Part shown: positions 8,861 to 14,899 of the stretch, piece after piece
How positions within the stretch are numbered: the stretch's first letter is position 1
How the letters are laid out: every line of letters starts with the position of its first letter
NCBI RefSeq assembly: GCF_000373985.1
Contig: NZ_KB893108.1
Coordinates: 159-25,264 of the forward strand
DNA: 25,106 nucleotides
From: Desulfobacter curvatus DSM 3379
Lineage (GTDB): Bacteria; Desulfobacterota; Desulfobacteria; Desulfobacterales; Desulfobacteraceae
Direction: 5' to 3'
The notes under the pieces: model-generated
Database searches by the model: none
What the model was told of the DNA's origin: nothing
Seen by the model: only the letters and a program-made list of their open reading frames with translations
Translations under genes and position numbers: made by a program

Positions 8861-8901
8861 TTGAAAAAAATATTGACAAACCTATTAAAATAGCATTAAA
8901 A
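8861..8901 (+). promoter_or_regulatory. Promoter region of the porin gene
   Basis: Two overlapping sigma-70-like arrangements are visible: TTGAAA (8861-8866) with TATTAA (8883-8888, spacer 16), and a perfect TTGACA (8873-8878) with a weaker TTAAAA (8896-8901, spacer 17). The latter would leave a leader of about 80 bases containing a near-repeat of GGATATCC and GGATATCCAGG (8913 and 8940 area). Confidence 0.5.
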
Positions 8902-8986
8902 CGAGAGCTAATTGGATATCCTGCTTTTAAAAGGAGGGCTGGATATCCAGGTTCAGGCAGTAAATAAAACCCAAAAGGAGAAAAAG

Positions 8987-10081
8987 ATGAAAAAAATTAT
9001 TGTGGCTGTTGCAGCGCTTGCGTTGATGGCAGGTACTGCATATGCAGACGACGCTTGGAACTTCTATGGTTCTGCGCGTGTTTCTACTTTCTGGACTGAT
9101 GCCGATGTTGATGGCGGTGATGACCCGAACACCCAGTTCGACGAAGGTCTTCAAAGCAACGCCCGTATCGGTGCCAATGTTAAAGTTTCCGATGAACTGA
9201 TCGGCGCTTTTGAATACGGCGCTGATGATGGAAACGCCAACATCCGTCTGCTTTACGGTGAATGGGATTTTGGTGCAGGTAAACTGCTCATTGGTAAAGA
9301 TTATGTACCCTTGAACCTGACTGGTTCAAATCAGGTATATATGGATGATGGCGCTCTTGAAGGTTATGGCGGAGAACTGTATGGCAGCCGTCGTGCCCAG
9401 ATTAAGTTGACTTTCGGCGATTTCCAGATTGCTTTTGTTGAAAATAACACTAACTATGCGGCATATGATGCTGTTAATGTTGTATCTCCAGAGTCAGACG
9501 CTGACGTTGATGTTATTATGCCTAAGATTGAAATTAAGTATGCCCTTACCGGTGACAACTGGGCCGTTGTCATGGTAGGTGGATATCAGACTTTTGATGT
9601 CGATAACGGAACCGTTGATGATGATGTGACTTCCTGGGGCCTTGGTGTTGATGCTTCTGCAACCTTTGGTGGCTTTTTTGTTACCGCCCAGGTTAACGGC
9701 GGTACCAACGTTGGTAACCTTTGGTTGATTGATGTAACTGGTTTTAACCCCGATGATGACGCTATTGGCAAAGGTTATGCTGAAGTTGCTGGTAACAGAA
9801 TCATTGATAATGACGCTATTGGTGGCCGTATTTGCCTTGGATACACTTTCAATGACATGTTTGCTGTAGAAGTTGGTTATGGTTACCAGCAGACTGAACT
9901 AGATATATCTAGAGCTGACGAAATCGAATCTCAGTCTTACTACATTAATTTCCCCATTACCCTGGCTCCTGGCGTTGTGATAACTCCTGAAATTGGTGTT
10001 GTTGATTACACTGTTGACGATTTGGCTTCTGGTCAGGAAGATATTACTTACTTCGGCGCCAAATGGCAGATCAATTTCTAA
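8987..10081 (+). CDS. Outer-membrane beta-barrel porin
   Basis: A 364-residue precursor of an outer-membrane porin that would let small solutes cross. The signal peptide MKKIIVAVAALALMAGTAYA is followed by DDAWNFYGSARVS, a typical first strand. The rest alternates amphipathic strands (ARIGANVKV, LIGAFEYGAD, RLLYGEWDFGAGKLLIGKDY, KLTFGDFQIAFVE) with Asp-rich loops, and the last residue is Phe (WQINF), the barrel-assembly signal. The start at 8987 is chosen because AAAGGAG lies directly upstream and the signal peptide begins there; an ATG at 8912 would add 25 residues before the signal. It has its own promoter and a strong terminator, so it is a monocistronic, probably highly expressed gene. 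Substrate unknown; acidic loops hint at cation preference. Confidence 0.9.
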   Translation: MKKIIVAVAALALMAGTAYADDAWNFYGSARVSTFWTDADVDGGDDPNTQFDEGLQSNARIGANVKVSDELIGAFEYGADDGNANIRLLYGEWDFGAGKLLIGKDYVPLNLTGSNQVYMDDGALEGYGGELYGSRRAQIKLTFGDFQIAFVENNTNYAAYDAVNVVSPESDADVDVIMPKIEIKYALTGDNWAVVMVGGYQTFDVDNGTVDDDVTSWGLGVDASATFGGFFVTAQVNGGTNVGNLWLIDVTGFNPDDDAIGKGYAEVAGNRIIDNDAIGGRICLGYTFNDMFAVEVGYGYQQTELDISRADEIESQSYYINFPITLAPGVVITPEIGVVDYTVDDLASGQEDITYFGAKWQINF

Positions 10082-10139
10082 GTTTAGCTTAACACCTAAT
10101 AAATTTAATTTAGTTAATAATACTGCCTGATTTTATGAA

Positions 10140-10167
10140 ACGGGCCGGTGAAAACCGACCCGTTTTT
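10140..10167 (+). terminator. Rho-independent terminator of the porin gene
   Basis: The stem ACGGG-C-CGGT (10140-10149) pairs with ACCG-A-CCCGT (10154-10163) with one C/A mismatch and a GAAA tetraloop, followed by five T residues. It lies 58 bases after the porin stop. Confidence 0.9.
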
Positions 10168-10228
10168 ATGTTTGTTCGAAATGTCGGGAAAACCCTATCC
10201 TGAGGTAATCAGGCCTCACTCCTATATT

Positions 10229-10336
10229 TCAAAAATCATCTCGAATAGCAGCATTCATCACTTGAGCCGCATCAGACCATCTATGCATATCATTAGAGTA
10301 TTTCGTTAGAGCAATTTCTACCATTAAAGGGATCAT
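10229..10336 (-). pseudogene. Possible C-terminal remnant of an unidentified gene
   Basis: From ATG at 10336 the minus strand reads 35 codons with a protein-like composition (for example IALTKYSNDMHRW and DAAQVMNAAIRDD) before TGA. The frame stays open about ten codons further upstream (VQEKEESRT) and then meets a stop. No ribosome site fits. It may be the tail of an eroded gene, possibly mobile-element derived, but I cannot name the family and it may be chance. Confidence 0.25.
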
Positions 10337-10500
10337 AGTCCGGCTTTCTTCTTTTTCTTGAACGTCTTAATGATATAATGATCGAAAAATACACTGACTT
10401 TTTTCTTTCCATCTTAACAAGTTGTTGATTCTTCAGGATGGAATCTGCCTACCATGCAGGACCGATATCACACAATGAGAGTTTAATTTGCTTACAGTGA

Positions 10501-10759
10501 CCGATATCGGTGCGGACATGTCTGCTTATGTCCTATAAAAGTTATTTGCTCCCTATTTTACAACAATGGATCAAGAGAAAGGGACTGGAATGGAGCTGTG
10601 TTGTGTATGATATCATCACCGACATGGGAACGTATCGATGTTGCTGACATATTGACAGGGGTGTCTTTAAACTGCACATCTTACAATTGGTCCAGCAGGA
10701 ATACAGAGACTACTATTCAGGCATGAATGATCTGACTCGAATAATTCCCATCTGGTGAT
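10501..10759 (+). pseudogene. Possible broken coding frame
   Basis: One plus-strand frame is open from 10501 with an ATG at 10528, and reads about 36 residues (including LLPILQQWIKRKGLEW and VVYDIITDMG) to a TGA. The same frame then stays open for another 35 codons (GVFKLHILQLVQQEYRDYY) to a second TGA. This looks like one eroded gene interrupted by a stop. No family recognised and no ribosome site seen. Confidence 0.22.
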
Positions 10760-10828
10760 TATAGATTTTACAATGCTGGAAAAAAGAACAACGAAAAAAC
10801 GTTTTGTCAAAGGCTGGTTTGCCGGCAG

Positions 10829-10869
10829 AAAAAAATACTGCCGGCAAGGGACGCTTCCCTTGCCGGCAG
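10829..10869 (-). terminator. Rho-independent terminator of the flagellin gene
   Basis: On the minus strand a perfect 14-base stem (10856-10869 with 10838-10851, beginning CTGCCGGCAAGGGA) with a four-base loop is followed by a run of seven T (10829-10835). It ends 28 bases after the flagellin stop. A further copy of the outer arm, TTGCCGGCAG, lies at 10819-10828. Confidence 0.93.
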
Positions 10870-10897
10870 GTTAAGTTATTAGTCTGCTTTTAGAAAA

Positions 10898-13270
10898 TTA
10901 CTGGAGCAGGCTGGTCAGGTTTGAAGATGCGGCGTTTGCCTGGCTCAAGGCATAGGAGCCTGTCTGGGCCAGCAGGGACAGCCTTGCAAAATTGGCTGTT
11001 TCCGCAGCAAAGTCAACGTCTCGGATGGTGGATTCGGAGGCCGTTACATTGGTTTTGGTCACCGAAAGGTTGGATATGGTGGATGTCAGCTGATTTTGCA
11101 CTGAGCCCAAGCCACTTCGTGTGGCATCCAGGTCCGCCAGCGCGGCTTCCGCAATTTCAATGGCAATTTCAGCATCCTCCTGTGTCAGAACATTGATATC
11201 TGCCAGGGTCAAGCCTTCCTGGTCTGAAACAGTCACGTCTTCACTGGATGCGGTGATTTCAAGTGTCGAACCGTCCGCAATTTTACTCCCGTCTGCCAAT
11301 ATCATTTCTTCGGTCAGGACAACATCATGATCCAAAGTGATTCCAGTAGACAGGGTGGTTCCGGCATAATATGTGTCAGTACCAATTGTGATATCCTGGT
11401 TGATCGTTGTCCCTTTAGCAATTTCAGAACCACTCTTAAGAGTCGTTCCTTCAGACAAGGTCATATCTTCAGTCAATGTAGTTTCAGTCACTTCCACTGC
11501 CCCGCCGATTATAGAACCCGTTGCCATCATTGAACCTGATGCTATCTGAGACCCGGCTGCCACATCCATGTCGTCGGAAGTCGTCATCTCCTCGGTTAGT
11601 GTTATCGAATCTCCCAGAGTAGAGCCTACTGCGATTACAGAACCGGAGGCTATGTCTGAACCGGCTTCAAGGGTCATGTCGGCAGCTAAGGTCGTGTCTC
11701 CACGGGTGGTTATGTCAGCGCCCAATATCGTTCCTGCGATCAATGTACTACCCGAGGTAATGGTGGAATCATCTGCCATCACCATATCCGAGGTGACAAT
11801 CAGGGTGTCCTCAAGCGTAACATCGGCAGCTAAAGTCTCTCCTGCCTCATATGTCATGCCGGCGTTTGTAAATGACTGATTGACCACTGTGCCTGCGCCA
11901 AGCACTGAACCAGTTTCAAGGGTTGATCCGGCAGTAATGGTCATATCCTCTTGCAGGTCGGAATCTGTATTGAGTGTTATATCGCCTGTTATATTAGTGC
12001 CTTGTGCAATTACTGATCCGCTGAGCAGCTTAGAGCCGGCTTCAAGTTGGAAGTCGGACACAATGTCGGTTTTCGCTGCAATTGTTGCATTGCCCCCAAG
12101 AACCGTGCCTGCCGTCAACACCGAGCCTGAGGTGATGGTGGAATTGTCGGCAATGATCGTGGTTCCGGTGGAAGTATATTCGGCGCTAAGCGTGAGTTTA
12201 TCCCCTGTACCACCGTCTACGGTTCCGTTAATGTTGAACTGACTGGAACCTTCCTGGGTCAGGGTGATGTATCCGACAGTGGAGAGGTCCGCCGCTGAAA
12301 TGGTTTCACCGAAAACGCCTCCTGTATCACCGGTTACACTGAGAACCCGTCCGTCTTCAGATGTCAGGGTAATGGTGCCTGAATCATTAATGGCGGCAGC
12401 CACCCCTGTCTCACTTGTCTTATCATTGATGGCCGTGACAAGAGAGGCATCCGAATCATTGTCTTCAACATTGATGGCGCCGATGTTAACGCCGTTGATG
12501 GCGAAATCGGCACCGGTGGTGCCTTCCTGAATAGCTTCACTTGTGGTGGTTTCAACAACCGCCATTGCAGAAACGCCTGTTTTGGAGGTCACCGAGTTGA
12601 TTTCATCGGCCAGGGCACCGAGTCCATTTTCTTCTTCGTTATTATCTTCAATGGTAATGGCTTCCAACTCAACATCTTCGCCGGTGATGGCTGAAGTAAT
12701 GGACAACTGAACGGTGCTGCCTACTTCGCCGTCAAGATTCATCGTGGCTGTTGAAATATGGCCGATGGAATCGGATTGAGTGTTTCCGATGCTGATAGAA
12801 GAGGTTTCATTGGCAGAGGCACCGGTGTGGATGACCTTATTAGTATAGGTGCCGTTGAGAAGCTGCAAGCCGTTGTAGGATGTGGTGGTGGCAATATTGT
12901 CCAGCTCTTCCAGCAGCTTGTCAATGTCCTGTTGGATGGCGGACCGGGTCGTTGTGGTCTGGGTGTCTGATGCAGCCTGAATGGCTTTGGTTTTAATGGT
13001 GTTAACAATGCTTACGGACTCTTCAAGGGCGCCGTCTGCGGTCTGGACAATGGAAACACCGTCATTGGCGTTCTGGATGCCCTGGCCAAGACCGTCTGCC
13101 TGTGCTGCCAAAGAATCGGCAATGGTCAGACCGGATGCATCGTCCGCAGCTGAGTTGATTCTCAGACCTGTGGAAAGACGGGTCAAGGATGTACGCATGT
13201 CATTGTCGTTGGAAACCATGTTTCTGTGGGCGGTAAGTGCGGCAACGTTGGTATTAATACTTAAACTCAT
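10898..13270 (-). CDS. fliC: Flagellin with a large hexapeptide-repeat insertion
   Basis: Filament subunit of the flagellum, exported by the flagellar type III system. The conserved D0/D1 parts are intact: residues 1 to about 165 (MSLSINTNVAAL, TRLSTGLRINSAADDASGL, TSYNGLQLLNG) and about 690-790 (ALADLDATRSGLGSVQN, STIRDVDFAAETANFARL, QANAASSNLTSLLQ). At 790 residues it is far longer than the common 280-500. The middle holds a Flagellin_IN-like segment (about 251-316, FAINGVNIGAI) and then 50 consecutive hexads (378-674) of the type x-[LIV]-x-x-[GD]-[ST], for example QLEAGS, KLLSGS and VIAQGT. GGAGG lies seven bases before ATG. It appears monocistronic, from a sigma-28-like promoter to a strong terminator. 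The symbol reflects the family; paralogues elsewhere may carry other names. Confidence 0.95.
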   Translation of the reverse strand: MSLSINTNVAALTAHRNMVSNDNDMRTSLTRLSTGLRINSAADDASGLTIADSLAAQADGLGQGIQNANDGVSIVQTADGALEESVSIVNTIKTKAIQAASDTQTTTTRSAIQQDIDKLLEELDNIATTTSYNGLQLLNGTYTNKVIHTGASANETSSISIGNTQSDSIGHISTATMNLDGEVGSTVQLSITSAITGEDVELEAITIEDNNEEENGLGALADEINSVTSKTGVSAMAVVETTTSEAIQEGTTGADFAINGVNIGAINVEDNDSDASLVTAINDKTSETGVAAAINDSGTITLTSEDGRVLSVTGDTGGVFGETISAADLSTVGYITLTQEGSSQFNINGTVDGGTGDKLTLSAEYTSTGTTIIADNSTITSGSVLTAGTVLGGNATIAAKTDIVSDFQLEAGSKLLSGSVIAQGTNITGDITLNTDSDLQEDMTITAGSTLETGSVLGAGTVVNQSFTNAGMTYEAGETLAADVTLEDTLIVTSDMVMADDSTITSGSTLIAGTILGADITTRGDTTLAADMTLEAGSDIASGSVIAVGSTLGDSITLTEEMTTSDDMDVAAGSQIASGSMMATGSIIGGAVEVTETTLTEDMTLSEGTTLKSGSEIAKGTTINQDITIGTDTYYAGTTLSTGITLDHDVVLTEEMILADGSKIADGSTLEITASSEDVTVSDQEGLTLADINVLTQEDAEIAIEIAEAALADLDATRSGLGSVQNQLTSTISNLSVTKTNVTASESTIRDVDFAAETANFARLSLLAQTGSYALSQANAASSNLTSLLQ
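11246..12139 (-). repeat. Coding repeat array: 50 hexapeptide units of the flagellin
   Basis: This part of the flagellin gene encodes residues 378-674. The basic period is 18 bases (six residues). A stronger 108-base period is visible as recurrence of the SGS element at residues 382, 418, 454, 507, 543, 579, 614 and 667, giving spacings of 36, 36, 53, 36, 36, 35 and 53 residues, close to multiples of 18. Three hexads are one residue short (474-478, 593-597, 634-638). Confidence 0.85.
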
Positions 13271-13300
13271 GTTATTTCCTCCGTGAATTTGGGTGTATAA

Positions 13301-13356
13301 GTGCCGGCGTCATTGCCGGGGCACTTGGGGCATTCGTCAGATCCGTCTGATGAATG
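13301..13356 (-). promoter_or_regulatory. Structured 5' leader of the flagellin mRNA
   Basis: Two hairpins lie between the ribosome site and the promoter. At 13331-13356 an 11-base stem (CATTCGTCAGA / TCTGATGAATG, one G-T type mismatch) closes a TCCG loop. At 13301-13324 GTGCC...GGCAC with GGC/GCC inside forms a second, bulged stem. Hairpins in long flagellin leaders often set mRNA stability or translation; that role here is inferred. Confidence 0.45.
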
Positions 13357-13412
13357 GTTTAAGGGTTTATGGCGGGGGCCGGCCGCCTGGATTAATCCGT
13401 TGTTCTGCTATC

Positions 13413-13440
13413 TTATCGTGAAAAAAAAAGGTAACCTTTA
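13413..13440 (-). promoter_or_regulatory. Sigma-28 (FliA)-like promoter of the flagellin gene
   Basis: Read on the minus strand, TAAAGGTT, 12 bases, then CACGATAA. The FliA consensus is TAAA-N15-GCCGATAA; here the -10 matches 6 of 8 and TAAA is exact, with a spacer one base longer than usual. It would give a leader of about 130 bases. Confidence 0.55.
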
Positions 13441-13634
13441 ATTGATAACGCTGACTGGAGATGGAAGGTAATAAATGTATCAGAGATTTGAAAATTTATA
13501 TCTATTTGAATTTATAGATAAAAGATTATCATAGTCGAAACCAATCAAGTGATATTTTGTTGTGATAATGTTTTCTATTCCGGATAAAAAAGCTATCCCA
13601 TAGACTGATCCACAGGAAGAGAAAATTCGGATGA

Positions 13635-14582
13635 TCAAGAAATAACGGGCTTGTGTTTGAAACTGTTAGGAAAATGGGTGTAATGTGCGGCCATGGCCTG
13701 GTATGGTGTTTTTTGTTTTAAAAAGCTGAGAGGCAATTCAAAGTTGTAATGGTGTATCTGTTTTGTTAGTGCTTCGTTTGTTCCCCAGTTGGTTGTATCT
13801 TTTCTAAGATCGGATTGGTTGGCGATTTTTTTCATCTGCAGGTTTAATTGACTGATGGTATCCCTATGCAGATCATCCATGCGAAAACAAGGAAGGCCCC
13901 ATTCCCTGAAGAACTGCCCAATGGTGCTGCCAGGCGCGCTATCGGGATTATTCATATCCATATCTTTGAGATTTAAGTTTTCAGCACAAAGCCTTACCGG
14001 ATCATTGTAAATAACGCCTAAGACCTTTAAAGGGAAACCCTGAATATAATCTGAAATAAATGTGTGCGCCGTGGTGGCGTATTGAGCATGAAAGGTCCTG
14101 AACGAGCAGTCAAGAAGGGTTTGCAGTCGTACTGGCGCCTCATTTTCCTGAAAAGAGGGCAGATGAAAACAATTATAGTATAAATAGGTGCCGGTGTAAT
14201 CTTTAAGATTAAATGGAACAGATCGCTTAAGTTTTGTCAATCTGGAGATCTGATACCGCTTGAGGCATCTATTGAGGCCAGCCCTGGAGCAATTAATCTT
14301 AAAAAAGGATTCCGCAATTTGAAGCAGGTCATCAAGGCCTGCCCTGAATGCCATCCGGCAGATGATGATTTTAATTTCTTCAACGGGTGTCAGGGCGGTT
14401 TTTATGTGCTTGGGGGTATGCGGGCGGTCATATACGTCCATGCGTTTTTGCCATCTGCGAATGGTGGTTTTACTGACACCGGTTTTTTTTGCCAGACTGG
14501 CAACGGACAGATGGGAATTGTTTTGAATATATGCACGCTGGGCAGGGGTTGTTGTGGCATTTTTATGAAGACGTATTTTCAT
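13635..14582 (-). CDS. IS481-like transposase-derived protein, catalytic motifs degenerate
   Basis: A 315-residue intact ORF related in layout to IS481/integrase-core transposases. An N-terminal helix-turn-helix is clear (about 26-46, VASLAKKTGVSKTTIRRWQKR), followed by the second DNA-binding region (to about 115). The tail YNFELPLSFLKQKTPYQAM (279-297) matches the family's YNxxRPHxxLxxxTPxxAL. The catalytic triad looks lost: Asn137 where the first Asp (W-H-x-D-x-K) is expected, Y-N-D-P (192-195) where T-D-N-G is expected, and Asp241 near where the Glu should lie. The unbroken frame suggests either recent inactivation or retention as a DNA-binding protein. No flanking inverted repeats seen. 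GAGG precedes the ATG. It lies upstream of the flagellin on the same strand. Confidence 0.75.
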   Translation of the reverse strand: MKIRLHKNATTTPAQRAYIQNNSHLSVASLAKKTGVSKTTIRRWQKRMDVYDRPHTPKHIKTALTPVEEIKIIICRMAFRAGLDDLLQIAESFFKINCSRAGLNRCLKRYQISRLTKLKRSVPFNLKDYTGTYLYYNCFHLPSFQENEAPVRLQTLLDCSFRTFHAQYATTAHTFISDYIQGFPLKVLGVIYNDPVRLCAENLNLKDMDMNNPDSAPGSTIGQFFREWGLPCFRMDDLHRDTISQLNLQMKKIANQSDLRKDTTNWGTNEALTKQIHHYNFELPLSFLKQKTPYQAMAAHYTHFPNSFKHKPVIS

Positions 14583-14744
14583 GACAATACCTCAGATTTT
14601 TTTCAATATTAATCCAGATTAATTATAGTAATCAGTTTCCGGTGAATACAAAAGGTTTATCCGTATTTTTCCGGCACATGATATAGATTTTAGAGGAATT
14701 AAAGAAAATGAAAAGATGTTGTACCGGGCAGGATCAGGATTTAT

Positions 14745-14763
14745 AAAAAGTGGTAGATCTACC
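14745..14763 (-). terminator. Possible terminator after tRNA-Pro
   Basis: On the minus strand the palindrome GGTAGATCTACC (14752-14763) can form a short four-base stem, followed by ACTTTTT. It lies 14 bases after the tRNA CCA end. The stem is short, so the call is weak. Confidence 0.4.
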
Positions 14764-14776
14764 CTGTTTATTTGTA

Positions 14777-14853
14777 TGGTCGGGATGAGAGGATTTGAAC
14801 CTCCGACCCCCTCGTCCCGAACGAGGTGCTCTACCAGGCTGAGCCACATCCCG
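14777..14853 (-). tRNA. tRNA-Pro (anticodon CGG), CCA encoded
   Basis: The minus strand shows a full cloverleaf: acceptor stem CGGGATG / CATCCCG, D arm GGCTCAGCCTGGTAGAGC, anticodon stem CCTCG / CGAGG with loop TTCGGGA (anticodon CGG, reading CCG), variable loop and T arm GGAGGTTCAAATCCTC, then discriminator A and encoded CCA (14777-14779). Length is 77 bases with CCA. Its own promoter lies upstream. Confidence 0.97.
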
Positions 14854-14869
14854 ACGCATAAGCCGCTAT

Positions 14870-14898
14870 TTAATATACCAGAATCAAGAAAATGTCAA
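14870..14898 (-). promoter_or_regulatory. Promoter of tRNA-Pro
   Basis: Minus strand TTGACA (14893-14898), 17 bases, TATTAA (14870-14875); an overlapping TATATT has spacer 15. Start would be near 14863, about ten bases before the tRNA. The -35 box lies directly after the purA stop. Confidence 0.75.
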
Positions 14899-14899
14899 A

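Larger units (their letters stand above)
10168..10837. other. Gene-poor interval with decayed coding fragments
   Basis: About 670 bases without an intact gene, between the porin terminator and the flagellin terminator. It holds a minus-strand fragment (10229-10336), a plus-strand frame broken by a TGA (10501-10759) and a 12-base palindrome ACCGATATCGGT at 10500-10511, with a second partial copy GACCGATATC near 10461. Its AT-rich texture and multiple stops suggest eroded sequence. No RNA gene or array is recognisable. Confidence 0.6.

Noticed and set aside
8912..8986. A 25-residue N-terminal extension of the porin from ATG 8912.
   Set aside because: It would bury the signal peptide, and the strong ribosome site is directly before ATG 8987.
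10501..10759. In-frame TGA between two open segments, which could be a selenocysteine codon since sulfate reducers are rich in selenoproteins.
   Set aside because: The short GACA/TGTC stem after the TGA is not a convincing SECIS, no ribosome site or known selenoprotein motif is present, and the surrounding interval looks eroded.
11246..12139. The periodic region as a CRISPR array.
   Set aside because: The periodicity is 18/108 bases within an intact coding frame, with no identical repeats or unique spacers.
11327..12530. Several Ser/Val/Pro-rich plus-strand ORFs antisense to the flagellin.
   Set aside because: They mirror the repeat composition of the flagellin gene on the other strand and lack ribosome sites.
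14752..14763. GGTAGATCTACC palindrome as an operator.
   Set aside because: Its position 14 bases after the tRNA end, with a T run, fits a weak terminator better.
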